Assembly: GCF_004912195.1 (NCBI RefSeq)
Contig: NZ_STGW01000006.1
Location: 108,160 to 172,159 of the forward strand
Direction of reading: 5' to 3'
From: Nocardioides caeni
GTDB lineage: Bacteria > Actinomycetota > Actinomycetes > Propionibacteriales > Nocardioidaceae
DNA: 64,000 nt
The position numbers and the translations under genes are program-made. A model generated the notes under the pieces. That model did not search any database. It was not told where the DNA came from and worked only from the letters and a program-made list of their open reading frames with translations. Below are positions 51,682-60,247 of this stretch, piece by piece (within the stretch, counting starts at the first letter, position 1; the number at the start of each line of letters is the position of its first letter).

Positions 51682-52446
51682 ATGGGTGAGTGGTTCCAGG
51701 AGCAGGCAGCGGTCGGGGCCCTCGGGCTCGCCGTGCCGGTGGCCATGATCGCCGGGCTGGTCTCCTTCTTCTCCCCGTGCGTCCTGCCGCTCCTCCCCGG
51801 CTACCTCTCCTACACGACCGGCCTGTCCGGCGCCGACCTCGCCGCGGGTGAGGCCGACCGCCGGCGGGGGCGCATGCTCCTCGGATCGTCGCTCTTCGTC
51901 CTCGGCTTCGCCCTCGTCTTCGTCGTCTACGGCACGGCGTTCGGCTCGATCGGGCTCTCCCTGCGCCGCTGGCAGGACGAGCTGGAGGTGGCCCTCGGCC
52001 TGCTGCTCATCGTGATGGGCCTGGTCTTCGCCGGCGCCCTGTCCTGGTTCCAGCGCGACGTCCGCTTCCACCGCATCCCGGCCGTCGGGATCGGCGCCGC
52101 GCCCTTCATCGGCGCCCTGTTCGCGATCGGCTGGACGCCCTGCGTCGGCCCGACGTTCGGCGTCATCCTCGGCCTCACCTTCCAGGACGGCGCGACCGCG
52201 AGCCGCGGCGGACTCCTCGCGCTCTCCTACGCCCTCGGGCTCGGGCTGCCGTTCATCGCCGTCGCCGTCGCCTACGGGCGTCTCGCCGGAGCGCTCGGCT
52301 GGGTACGACGCCACCAGGCCACCTTCATGCGGGTCGGTGGCGCCTTCCTCGTCCTCATCGGCGTGCTGATGCTCACCGGCTGGTGGGACCACGTCGTGCA
52401 ATGGGCCCAGCTGCGGACCACCGAGTTCGGAGAAACCGCCCTGTGA
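51682..52446 (+). CDS. ccdA: Cytochrome c biogenesis protein CcdA
   Basis: This 254-residue, six-helix membrane protein moves reducing power across the membrane. Each pseudo-repeat has its redox Cys: SFFSPCVLPLLPGYL and AIGWTPCVGPTFG. It is two bases downstream of the TlpA gene, and its stop overlaps the GTG of resB. The set TlpA-CcdA-ResB-CcsB is a complete system II cytochrome c maturation unit. Confidence 0.95.
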   Translation: MGEWFQEQAAVGALGLAVPVAMIAGLVSFFSPCVLPLLPGYLSYTTGLSGADLAAGEADRRRGRMLLGSSLFVLGFALVFVVYGTAFGSIGLSLRRWQDELEVALGLLLIVMGLVFAGALSWFQRDVRFHRIPAVGIGAAPFIGALFAIGWTPCVGPTFGVILGLTFQDGATASRGGLLALSYALGLGLPFIAVAVAYGRLAGALGWVRRHQATFMRVGGAFLVLIGVLMLTGWWDHVVQWAQLRTTEFGETAL

Positions 52447-54074
52447 GCACCCCCGACCGCCGCCCCGGTGAGCTGACCGCCCGCGAGCTGCTGCGCTGGA
52501 CCTGGCGCCAGGTCACCTCCATGCGGACCGCCCTGCTGCTCCTGCTGCTCCTCGCGCTCGCCGCCATCCCCGGATCCGTCATCCCCCAGCAGGGCGTCGA
52601 CTCCCTCGCCGTCACCCGCTGGAAGGCCGAGCACACCAAGCTCACGCCCGTCTACGAGCGCCTCGACCTCTTCTCGGTCTACAGCTCCGTGTGGTTCTCG
52701 GCCATCTACCTGCTGCTCGTGCTCTCGCTCGTCGGCTGCATCGTGCCGCGCCTGTTCGTCTACTTCCGGGGGATGCGGGCCCAGCCGCCCGCAGCCCCGC
52801 GCAACCTCGCGCGGATGCCCGTCCACGCGACGTACGAGACCGACCTGTCGCCCGACGACGTGCTGGCCCTGGCCCGCACCACGCTCGGCCGCCGCCACCG
52901 CCTGCGCTCCTCCGGCGACGACACGGTGGATCACGTCGCCGCCGAGCGCGGCTACCTGCGCGAGGCCGGCAACCTGCTCTTCCACCTCTCCGTCCTCGTC
53001 GTGCTCGCCGGCTTCGCCATGGGCGGCCTGTGGGGCTACCAGGGCGGCGTGATCATCGTCGAGGGCACCACCTTCAGCAACAACCTCACCCAGTACGACG
53101 ACTTCAAGCCCGGCGGCCTCTTTCGCGCCGAGCAGATGAAGAACTTCCGTTTCTCCGTCGACGAGTTCAACGTCGACTGGCTGATGGAGGGTCCCCGCAA
53201 GGGTCAGGCCCGCAAGTTCGAGGCCGACCTGACCTATCGCGTCGGCGACGGAGAGGAGCAGCAGTACGACCTCCGCGTCAACCACCCGCTCGAGCTCGAC
53301 GGCACCGACGTCTTCCTCATCGGGCACGGCTACGCGCCCGTCATCACCGTGCGCGACGCGACCGGCGAGATCGTCTACACGGGCCCGACGCCCTTCCTGC
53401 CGCAGGACGCGTCCTTCCTCTCCTTCGGGGTCGTCAAGGTCCCCACGGCGCAGCCGCAACAGATCGCGCTCGAGGGCCTCTTCTACCCGACCTTCATCAT
53501 GAGCGACGGCAACCCGACCACGCTCGTCGGCGACGACCTCAACCCGACCCTGTCGATGCTCGCGTGGACCGGCGACCTCGGGCTCGACTCGGGCACCTCG
53601 CAGTCGGTCTACGTCCTCGACAAGTCCGGCGCCACCCCCATCGAGGACGAGGACGGCAAGCAGCAGCGCGTCGACCTCCAGCTCGGCGACACCGTCGAGC
53701 TCGGCGACGGTCTCGGCACGGTCACCTTCGAGCGCGTCGACCCGTGGATCCGCGTCCAGATCAGCCAGACGCCCGGCAAGGGCATCGCGCTCCTCGGTGT
53801 CGTCGCCGCGCTGATCGGCCTCTGCGCCTCCCTCTTCATCCGCCCCCGCCGGGTCTGGGTGCGCGCGACCGCCCTGCCCGCCCCCGGGGCCGGTGGGCCG
53901 GACGACGACTCGGACGATCAGGCAACGGACGGCACAATGAACGGCGGCGGCGCGCGCACGCGCGTCGAGGTCGCCGTACTCGACCGCTCGGGCAACGGCG
54001 ACATGGACGAGGTCCTCGCGGACCTGTTGGCACGACTGGGCTCCGACCCGGCCGACACGACGAGCGGGAAGTGA
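52443..54074 (+). CDS. resB: Cytochrome c biogenesis protein ResB
   Basis: This 543-residue membrane protein forms the heme-handling synthetase with CcsB. It has helices near 30 (TALLLLLLLALAAIPGSVIPQ), 75 and 165, a large extracytoplasmic domain (about 190-430) and a fourth helix (GIALLGVVAALIGLCASLFI). The GTG start overlaps the ccdA stop. A polar cytoplasmic tail of about 80 residues follows the last helix. Confidence 0.93.
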   Translation: MSTPDRRPGELTARELLRWTWRQVTSMRTALLLLLLLALAAIPGSVIPQQGVDSLAVTRWKAEHTKLTPVYERLDLFSVYSSVWFSAIYLLLVLSLVGCIVPRLFVYFRGMRAQPPAAPRNLARMPVHATYETDLSPDDVLALARTTLGRRHRLRSSGDDTVDHVAAERGYLREAGNLLFHLSVLVVLAGFAMGGLWGYQGGVIIVEGTTFSNNLTQYDDFKPGGLFRAEQMKNFRFSVDEFNVDWLMEGPRKGQARKFEADLTYRVGDGEEQQYDLRVNHPLELDGTDVFLIGHGYAPVITVRDATGEIVYTGPTPFLPQDASFLSFGVVKVPTAQPQQIALEGLFYPTFIMSDGNPTTLVGDDLNPTLSMLAWTGDLGLDSGTSQSVYVLDKSGATPIEDEDGKQQRVDLQLGDTVELGDGLGTVTFERVDPWIRVQISQTPGKGIALLGVVAALIGLCASLFIRPRRVWVRATALPAPGAGGPDDDSDDQATDGTMNGGGARTRVEVAVLDRSGNGDMDEVLADLLARLGSDPADTTSGK

Positions 54075-55115
54075 GTGGCAGTGAGCAACACGGCGTGGGA
54101 GAACCTCAGCAACCAGGCGGTGGCGGCGGCGGGCGTCGTCTACTTCCTCGCACTGCTGGTGCATCTGGCCGAGTGGGCCGCGATGCGCCAGCCCGCCGCC
54201 GACCGGTCGCTCGTCGCCGCCGGCGGCCTCGAGAAGCGTGACGGCGCCGGCACTGCCGGCGACGACGTCACCGACACCACGGCCGGGCGCGGTGAGCGGA
54301 TCGCCTTCCTCACCCGGCTCGGCTTCCTGCTGACCGCCCTCGCCTGCGCGATCCACTTCGTGTCCCTGCTGGGTCGCGGCATGGCCGCGGACCCCAACCG
54401 GGTGCCGTGGGGCAACATGTATGAGTTCACCCTCTCGGGCACCTTCGTCGTCGCGCTGCTCTATCTGGTGCTCTACAAGAAGTTCGCCCTGGCCTGGATG
54501 GGGCCGATCGTCGTCGCCTTCGTCCTCACCGTCCTGATGGTCGCCGTGATCTGGCTGCACGACGAGGTGGCCCCGCTCGCCGAGTCCCTCAACTCGCCGT
54601 GGCTGGTCATCCACGTCGTCTCCGCCGTGATCGCCACCGGAGCCTTCACGCTCGGCGGGATCGCCTCGATCATGTTCCTGGTCAAGTCCCGCCGCCTGCG
54701 CCTCGACGCCGAGCGGGGCGAGGACGCCGCGGCCGCGGGCTGGCTCGACCGTGTCCCCTCGCTGGACCGGCTCGACAAGCTCGCCTACCGCGTGCACGCC
54801 TTCGCCTTCCCGGTGTGGACCTTCGCGGTCCTGATCACCGGCCCGATCTGGGCGCACGAGGCCTGGTCGCGCTACTGGAACTGGGACCCCAAGGAGGTCT
54901 GGGCCTTCATCACGTGGGTGGTCTACGCCGGCTACCTGCACGCCCGCGCCACTGCGGGGTGGAAGGGCCGCAAGGCGGCCATGCTGGCTCTCGTGGGCCT
55001 CGGCACCCTGTGGTTCAACTTCATCGGCATCAACTACTTCTCCAGCACCAGCCAGCACGCCTACGCCGTCGAGCGGGTCGTCGACGTCGCAGAGGCACCG
55101 CCGCTCACCGGCTGA
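54075..55115 (+). CDS. ccsB: Cytochrome c biogenesis protein CcsB (CcsA family)
   Basis: This 346-residue, eight-helix protein holds heme for attachment to apocytochrome c. It has the tryptophan-rich WWD-type heme-binding loop WNWDPKEVWAFITW and flanking His residues in the helices. It starts directly on the codon after the resB stop (TGA-GTG); a second GTG two codons later is also possible. It is the last gene of the operon, followed by a nested palindrome. Confidence 0.95.
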   Translation: MAVSNTAWENLSNQAVAAAGVVYFLALLVHLAEWAAMRQPAADRSLVAAGGLEKRDGAGTAGDDVTDTTAGRGERIAFLTRLGFLLTALACAIHFVSLLGRGMAADPNRVPWGNMYEFTLSGTFVVALLYLVLYKKFALAWMGPIVVAFVLTVLMVAVIWLHDEVAPLAESLNSPWLVIHVVSAVIATGAFTLGGIASIMFLVKSRRLRLDAERGEDAAAAGWLDRVPSLDRLDKLAYRVHAFAFPVWTFAVLITGPIWAHEAWSRYWNWDPKEVWAFITWVVYAGYLHARATAGWKGRKAAMLALVGLGTLWFNFIGINYFSSTSQHAYAVERVVDVAEAPPLTG

Positions 55116-55136
55116 CCCCCTGTCCGCCTCCCGGGT

Positions 55137-55261
55137 CGACCCCCGGCGGCGCAGAGCGGGGTCCCCGCCCTCGGCCACCGTCGTGCCCGGCTGATCCTGG
55201 CTTCCAGCCGAGGGCACCCCGATGCGCCGCCGGGGGTCGCCCGTCCGGCGCCGCAGGCGCC
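55137..55261. repeat. Nested palindrome after ccsB
   Basis: Perfect 17-bp arms CGACCCCCGGCGGCGCA (55137) and TGCGCCGCCGGGGGTCG (55223) enclose a smaller stem GCCCTCGGC / GCCGAGGGC. A third hairpin GGCGCC-GCA-GGCGCC (55247-55261) follows. It fills the gap between the end of ccsB and a converging small gene and may act as a terminator. Confidence 0.65.
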
Positions 55262-55284
55262 GACCCGCTTGGTGCGGGCTCGGG

Positions 55285-55527
55285 TCAGGCCTCGGGTGGG
55301 TCGGCGGGCGGGGGAGCCTTCGGCTCTCTCCGCTCGTGCCGGCGTCGCTGCCAGTCGAGGTCGCGCAGGAACGTCTCGTCGTCGTCGGGCGCGATCGGGC
55401 GGGTCGGCGGCTTCGGCCGGGACGGGCCTCGTTGTGCGGGCGTGCCGCCGTCGCCGCGGTCCTGCATCCAGCGGATCGCCAGATAGGTCGCGGCCGCGAA
55501 GATCACGACGACCAGCAGCAGCTTCAC
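55285..55527 (-). CDS. Small single-pass membrane protein, unknown function
   Basis: This 80-residue protein has one N-terminal membrane helix (KLLLVVVIFAAATYLAIRWM) and a charged Pro/Arg/Asp-rich cytoplasmic tail (PDDDETFLRDLDWQRRRHER). The GTG start has TAGTGT six bases upstream, so it is probably leaderless. Similar short proteins lie near men genes in actinobacteria. No family function is known to me. Confidence 0.72.
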   Translation of the reverse strand: MKLLLVVVIFAAATYLAIRWMQDRGDGGTPAQRGPSRPKPPTRPIAPDDDETFLRDLDWQRRRHERREPKAPPPADPPEA

Positions 55528-55533
55528 GCCTCC

Positions 55534-55539
55534 ACACTA
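55534..55539 (-). promoter_or_regulatory. -10 box TAGTGT, leaderless
   Basis: It reads TAGTGT on the minus strand, six bases before the GTG at 55527. Confidence 0.6.
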
Positions 55540-55587
55540 GGCGGCTGCTGGTTGGTGCCACGGCCGATCCTGCGAATCGGCGATGCG

Positions 55588-55884
55588 GTGTGCCGCGAGC
55601 GGCCCACTTACGCTGGTCCGGGGAAGGAGTTCTGGATCTACACCGCGCTGCGACTGGGCCGTTTCGTCGGGGCCTTCTGCATCGTCTTCGGCATCTGGTT
55701 CCTGATCGACGACGAGTCGGTCAACCTGTTCATCGTGATGATCGTCGCGTTCCTGCTCAGCGGGGTCGCCTCGCTGATCTTCCTCGACCAGCAGCGCAAC
55801 GCCTTCGCGCAGCGGGTCGAGCGGCGCGCCGGCCGCATCTCGGAGAAGTACGACGAGATGCGCGCCAAGGAAGACCGGGACTGA
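55588..55884 (+). CDS. DUF4229-like two-helix membrane protein, start codon uncertain
   Basis: The conserved part reads KEFWIYTALRLGRFVGAFCIVFGIWF followed by a second helix (LFIVMIVAFLLSGVASLIFL) and a basic tail (QRVERRAGRISEKYDEMRAKEDRD). Homologues normally begin at the residue before KEFW. Here that codon (55621-55623) is GGG, although a TACGCT -10 box ends exactly six bases upstream. The nearest usable start is the GTG at 55588 (98 residues), which would place the -10 box inside the gene. It is therefore either GGG-started, extended or a start-codon mutant. Function unknown. Confidence 0.7.
   Translation: MCRERPTYAGPGKEFWIYTALRLGRFVGAFCIVFGIWFLIDDESVNLFIVMIVAFLLSGVASLIFLDQQRNAFAQRVERRAGRISEKYDEMRAKEDRD
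55609..55614 (+). promoter_or_regulatory. -10 box TACGCT before a GGG codon
   Basis: TACGCT plus six bases points to base 55621, where leaderless transcription should start, but the codon there is GGG instead of ATG or GTG. Confidence 0.5.
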
Positions 55885-55921
55885 CCGCTCCCCGGAGTCG
55901 CAAGCAGCCGGGACGTCGGGG

Positions 55922-56803
55922 TCAGCCGATGAGCAGGCCGAGGCCGGCGAAGACGGCCCAGCCCAGCTCGGCGATGCCGGTCTGCTGCAACACCGGGATC
56001 AGCGCCGGGCCCTGCGCTCCGCCCAGGACGATGCGGGCAGCGGCGACGGCGGGCACGAGGAATGCCAGTCCCAGCAGGGCCCACCACGTGGTGAGGGCCG
56101 CCAGCACGACGACCGCGAGCGCGGACGCCAGCACCAGGGCGGCGTAGAAGAGCCGGGTACGTCGGTCGCCGAGCCGGACGGCCAGCGTCATCTTGCCCGC
56201 GACGGTGTCGGTGGGGATGTCACGCAGGTTGTTGGCGACCAGGATCGCGCAGGCGAGGGCGCCGACGCCGGCGCCGGCGGCGACCGATGCCCAGCCGATG
56301 TCGCCCCAGTCCTCGGTCTGCACCCACGTGGTGCCGACCACGGCGACGAGCCCGAAGAACACGAAGACCATGACCTCGCCGAGGCCGAGGTAGCCGTAGG
56401 GCTTGGAGCCACCGGTGTAGAACCAGGCGGCCAGGACGCAGACGAGCCCGACGGCGACCAGCCACCAGGCCGTCGTCGCCGCCAGCGCCAAGCCGGCGAC
56501 GCCGGCGACACCGAAGGACAGGAACGCGGCGCGCTTGACGGCGGCGGAGGTGGCGGCGCCGGAGCCGACCAGGCGCATCGGACCGACCCGCTCGTCGTCG
56601 GTGCCGCGGATGCCGTCGGAGTAGTCGTTGGCGTAGTTGACCGCGACCTGCAGGGCCAGGCTGACCACGAGGGCGAGCAGCGCCTTCCACCAGACGGCCT
56701 CGTCGGCGTACGCCGCGATGGCCGAGCCGATCGCGACGGGGGCGACGGCGGCGGGCAGTGTGCGGAGCCGGGCTCCGGCGATCCACTGGGCGGGTGTGGC
56801 CAT
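55922..56803 (-). CDS. menA: 1,4-dihydroxy-2-naphthoate polyprenyltransferase
   Basis: This 293-residue UbiA-family membrane enzyme attaches the isoprenoid tail to dihydroxynaphthoate in menaquinone synthesis. The first Asp-rich motif is in VNYANDYSDGIRGTDDER and the second in NNLRDIPTDTVAGKMTLAVRLG. About nine helices. The ATG at 56803 is the family start. It lies ten bases downstream of the MFS gene and is probably cotranscribed with it. Confidence 0.96.
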   Translation of the reverse strand: MATPAQWIAGARLRTLPAAVAPVAIGSAIAAYADEAVWWKALLALVVSLALQVAVNYANDYSDGIRGTDDERVGPMRLVGSGAATSAAVKRAAFLSFGVAGVAGLALAATTAWWLVAVGLVCVLAAWFYTGGSKPYGYLGLGEVMVFVFFGLVAVVGTTWVQTEDWGDIGWASVAAGAGVGALACAILVANNLRDIPTDTVAGKMTLAVRLGDRRTRLFYAALVLASALAVVVLAALTTWWALLGLAFLVPAVAAARIVLGGAQGPALIPVLQQTGIAELGWAVFAGLGLLIG

Positions 56804-56813
56804 GACCGCCGAT

Positions 56814-58184
56814 TCAAGCAGGTCCGGCCGGGTCACCGGGGGCAGGGGTCGTGCTGCCCCGTCCGTCGATCCGGTCGAGGTGGTCGAGCCGGTCGAGATG
56901 ACGTTGGGCTGCCTGCGCGGCCGGATGGATCCCGACGGCCGCGACGACGACGATGGCCCCGATGACCAGCCAGCCCTGCGCGCCCCACTCCATCGCGAGG
57001 AACGTGTAGGCCGCGGGTGCCCAGACGGTGCCCAACGTGTAGCCGAGCTGGGCGACGCCCTGGTACTCGCCGCGACGCTCCGGGTCGGACAGCTCGGCCT
57101 GGAGGCCCCACTCGCCGGCGGACTGGAACAGCTCGGCGCCGGTGACGGTGACATGACCGATCCAGACGAGCGCGATCGTGACCCAGCCGACGGTGTCGTG
57201 GGTGACCAGCACGATGCCGCAGGAGGCGACGAAGAAGTACGCCCCCCGGCGTTGGGCGCGCAACGACTGGGCGACGGTGGTGATCCCGCGCGCCGCCGCG
57301 ACCTGCAGCGCGACGGCCATCACGGTGTTGGTGCCGAACAGCCACGCCAGCAGGACCCGCGGCGCGTCGGTCTCCTCGACCAGCCACAGTGGGATCACGA
57401 CGTTGAGCAGGACCTGGTGCGTGCCGAGGATGCCGCCGAGGACGGACATCGCGACATATCCCCGGTTGCGCAGGGCGCTGCGGCGGTCGCCCGGATCGTG
57501 GAGGACGTCCTCGAGGGGAGACTCGTGCGCCGTACCGACTGCGGCCGCCTCGGCGCCGGCGGCGGTGTCGATCCGCGCCGGCAGGCGCGTCACCCACCAC
57601 GCGTTGAGCAGCAGGAGCGCGGCGGTGACGGCGGGGACGGCCCGGACCACGTCGTCGCTGTTGGTGGCGAGCGCCATGCCGGCGAGCCCCGCGCCCAACG
57701 TGTAGCCGACGTTGCGCGCGGCGCGGAAGTAGGCGTTGGACGAGACCCGCTCCTCACGGGGGAAGACGTCGAAGCGGTAGGCGTTGCGCGCCGACTTGCT
57801 GCTCGACGTGACGACCTGGAGCACCACGAGGACCGCGAGGAAGCCTGCGAAGCCGCCGACCGCCAGCCAGGCGAGATAGAGGAGCGCCTCCAGCAGCGAG
57901 GTGAGCGCCCAGACCCGACGGGCGCCGAAGCGGTCGCTGGCCTTGCCGAGCGGTACGGCGAGCAGGAAGGTCACGGCGCCTGCGACGCTGAGCCCGAGCC
58001 CGACCTGGGCGGCGGACAGCCCGACGACCTGGGTGAAGAACACGGCGCTGCCGGTGAGGAAGACGCCGTCACCGAAGGCGGACAGCACCGACTGGACCGA
58101 CAGCCGCCGGACCAGCGGCGTGGGCCCGGCCAGCCGCAGCAGCCGGCCGGTCGCCTGCTCCGTGCCCGAGCCCGGTGTGCGCAT
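56814..58184 (-). CDS. Major facilitator superfamily transporter
   Basis: This 456-residue protein has 12 predicted helices. The MFS loop 2-3 motif is present as GKASDRFGARRVWAL, and loop 8-9 has a weaker copy. N- and C-terminal tails are polar. The ATG at 58184 is preceded by GAGGGGAGGA; the frame continues upstream over menE but without coding character. Substrate unknown; the pairing with menA may be only positional. It is divergent from menE. Confidence 0.85.
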   Translation of the reverse strand: MRTPGSGTEQATGRLLRLAGPTPLVRRLSVQSVLSAFGDGVFLTGSAVFFTQVVGLSAAQVGLGLSVAGAVTFLLAVPLGKASDRFGARRVWALTSLLEALLYLAWLAVGGFAGFLAVLVVLQVVTSSSKSARNAYRFDVFPREERVSSNAYFRAARNVGYTLGAGLAGMALATNSDDVVRAVPAVTAALLLLNAWWVTRLPARIDTAAGAEAAAVGTAHESPLEDVLHDPGDRRSALRNRGYVAMSVLGGILGTHQVLLNVVIPLWLVEETDAPRVLLAWLFGTNTVMAVALQVAAARGITTVAQSLRAQRRGAYFFVASCGIVLVTHDTVGWVTIALVWIGHVTVTGAELFQSAGEWGLQAELSDPERRGEYQGVAQLGYTLGTVWAPAAYTFLAMEWGAQGWLVIGAIVVVAAVGIHPAAQAAQRHLDRLDHLDRIDGRGSTTPAPGDPAGPA

Positions 58185-58207
58185 GGTCCCGTCCTCCCCT
58201 CGACCGA

Positions 58208-58213
58208 TAGTTT
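58208..58213 (+). promoter_or_regulatory. -10 box TAGTTT of menE, leaderless
   Basis: TAGTTT plus seven bases leads to the GTG at 58221. Confidence 0.6.
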
Positions 58214-58220
58214 CTGTCAG

Positions 58221-59300
58221 GTGGATGTCTGGTCGGTGCGCGGGTCCTTCGACGAGGTCGTCGACCGTGTCCGCGACTGGCTGACTGACGACGGTCCGGT
58301 GCCGGACGTCGTGATCGAGACGTCGGGCTCCAGTGGTACGCCGAAGCGGGTCCGGCTCACGCGGACGGCGCTGCTCGCCTCGGTGGGTGCCTCGGCCGCC
58401 CGGCTCGGGGCGAGTGGCCCGTGGGTGCTGGCCCTCCCGCCGACGTACGTCGCGGGCCTCCAGGTCGTCGCCCGCTCGCTGGTCGCCGGTCACCGACCGA
58501 CGCTGCTGGAGCGCGACGGCTGGCCCGACGGCGAGGGCTGGTTCGTCTCGCTCGTGCCGACCCAGCTCACCCGGATGCTGGAGTCCCCGGACGACCTCGC
58601 CGCGCTGCGGCGGGCGCACACGGTGCTGCTGGGTGGTGGGCCGATCGGCGCCGCCCTGCGCGAACGCGCCGCCGGGGCAGGGGTCTCGGTGGTCGCGACC
58701 TACGGCTCGGCAGAGACAGCGGGTGGCTGCGTCTATGACGGCATGCCGCTCGACGGCGTCGCCCTGGCGATCGGTGTCGACGGCCGGATCCGGATCGCGG
58801 GTCCCACCCTCTTCACGGAGTACGACGGCCAACCCGACCTGACGCGCGACGTGCTCGTCGACGGCTGGTTCCGCACCTCCGACGCCGGACGGCTCGACCA
58901 CGACGGGCGGCTGGTCGTCATCGGGCGGGTCGACGACGTCATTGTCAGCGGCGGGCTCAACGTGCCCGGCCCGGCGGTCGCGGAGCGTCTGCGTGCCCAC
59001 GCGGGCGTGGAGGAGGCGGAGGTGCTCGGTGTCCCGGACGCTGAGTGGGGCAATCGGGTCGTGGCCTTCGTGGTGCCCGCCCCGGCGATGGTTTCGAGGC
59101 TCGTCGCTGGCGCTCCTCACTCCTCAACCACCGCGGAGCTGCGGGACTGGGTCGCCGCCGCGCACCCACGAGCCTGGGCGCCGCGGCAGTGGGTCGTGCT
59201 CGACGCGATCCCGCTCCTGCCCAACGGCAAGCCGGACCGGCAGGCGCTGCGCGCGCTCGCCGCCCGGGACGAGACCGGGAACGAGGGGGCAGCGTCGTGA
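58221..59300 (+). CDS. menE: o-succinylbenzoate-CoA ligase
   Basis: This 359-residue adenylate-forming enzyme activates o-succinylbenzoate as its CoA ester. It has the P-loop IETSGSSGTPKRVRLT near residue 33, TYGSAETAGGCVYDG, RTSDAGRLDHDGRLVVIGRVDDVI and the catalytic Lys in LLPNGKPDRQAL. It is the short form usual in actinobacteria. Between VVAFVVPAPA and ELRDWVAAA it contains an extra stretch, MVSRLVAGAPHSSTT, encoded by a dispersed intergenic repeat in frame. The TGA overlaps the menC GTG. Confidence 0.93.
   Translation: MDVWSVRGSFDEVVDRVRDWLTDDGPVPDVVIETSGSSGTPKRVRLTRTALLASVGASAARLGASGPWVLALPPTYVAGLQVVARSLVAGHRPTLLERDGWPDGEGWFVSLVPTQLTRMLESPDDLAALRRAHTVLLGGGPIGAALRERAAGAGVSVVATYGSAETAGGCVYDGMPLDGVALAIGVDGRIRIAGPTLFTEYDGQPDLTRDVLVDGWFRTSDAGRLDHDGRLVVIGRVDDVIVSGGLNVPGPAVAERLRAHAGVEEAEVLGVPDAEWGNRVVAFVVPAPAMVSRLVAGAPHSSTTAELRDWVAAAHPRAWAPRQWVVLDAIPLLPNGKPDRQALRALAARDETGNEGAAS
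59089..59130. repeat. Dispersed TGGTTTCGAGG repeat inserted in frame in menE
   Basis: These 42 bp (14 codons) open with TGGTTTCGAGG and close with CCTCAACCA, with GCTCGTCGCTGGCGCTCCTC in between. The same element occurs between genes at 46348-46397 and 47421-47464. It lies in a C-terminal-domain loop, so the enzyme probably tolerates it. Confidence 0.75.
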
Positions 59301-60247
59301 AGGTCGTCGCCATCCCGTTGACCACCCGGTTCCGCGGGATCACCGTGCGCGAGGTCGCGCTGCTGCGCGGGCCCGGCGGATGGGGGGAGTGGAGTCCGTT
59401 CCTGGAGTATCCGCCCGAGGTCGCCGAGCCCTGGCTGCGCTGCGCCGAGGAGGCGATGACGGGCGACTGGCCGGCCGCGGTCCGTGACCGCGTGCCCGTC
59501 AACGTGACCGTGCCGGCCGTCGACCCGCAGCGCGCGCACGCGATCGTCACCGCCGGTGGCTGCCGCACCGCGAAGGTGAAGGTGGCCGAGCCCGGGCAGA
59601 CGCTCGCCGACGACGAGGCCCGGGTGGAGGCCGTGCGTGACGCACTGGGGCCCGACGGCCACGTGCGGGTCGACGCCAACGGCGCCTGGTCGGTCGATGA
59701 GGCCGTCACCGCGATCCGGGCCCTGGACCGGGCCGCCGGCGGCCTGGAGTACGTCGAGCAGCCGGCCGCCTCCGTCGAGGAGCTCGCGCTGGTGCGGCGG
59801 CGGGTGGAGGTCCCGATCGCGGCCGACGAGTCGATCCGCCGGGCGGATGACCCCTTCCGGGTCCGTGACCTCGATGCCGCCGACATCGCCGTGCTCAAGG
59901 TGCAGCCGCTGGGCGGCGTGCGTGCCTGCCTGCGGATCGCCGAGGAGATCGGGCTGCCGGTCGTGGTGTCCTCGGCGCTCGAGACCTCGGTCGGCATCGC
60001 CGCCGGGGTCGCGCTCGCCGCGGCGCTGCCCGACCTGCCGCACGCGTGCGGGCTCGCCACCGTCCAGCTGCTCACCGCGGACGTGGTGACCCACCCCCTG
60101 CTCCCCGTCGACGGCTGCCTGCCGGTGCAGCGGCCGACGGTCGACGTACCGTCGGTCGAGCAGCTCGCCGCCGCGCCGGACCGTCACCGGCACTGGGAGG
60201 CCCGGCTCGCCGAGGTCCGGGCCGTGGGGGAGGATCGTCGGTCATGA
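59297..60247 (+). CDS. menC: o-succinylbenzoate synthase
   Basis: This 316-residue enolase-superfamily enzyme dehydrates SHCHC to o-succinylbenzoate. The catalytic Lys pair is in TAKVKVAEPG, the metal ligands in HVRVDANGAW, EYVEQPA and IAADES, and the second Lys in VLKVQPLGG. The GTG overlaps the menE stop, and the menC stop overlaps the menD ATG. This is the short actinobacterial/cyanobacterial type of MenC. Confidence 0.95.
   Translation: MKVVAIPLTTRFRGITVREVALLRGPGGWGEWSPFLEYPPEVAEPWLRCAEEAMTGDWPAAVRDRVPVNVTVPAVDPQRAHAIVTAGGCRTAKVKVAEPGQTLADDEARVEAVRDALGPDGHVRVDANGAWSVDEAVTAIRALDRAAGGLEYVEQPAASVEELALVRRRVEVPIAADESIRRADDPFRVRDLDAADIAVLKVQPLGGVRACLRIAEEIGLPVVVSSALETSVGIAAGVALAAALPDLPHACGLATVQLLTADVVTHPLLPVDGCLPVQRPTVDVPSVEQLAAAPDRHRHWEARLAEVRAVGEDRRS

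Noticed and set aside
52272..55217. 981-residue open frame antisense to the ccdA-resB-ccsB operon
   Set aside because: It is a shadow of three well-conserved genes; its composition is Glu/Val/Gly low complexity.
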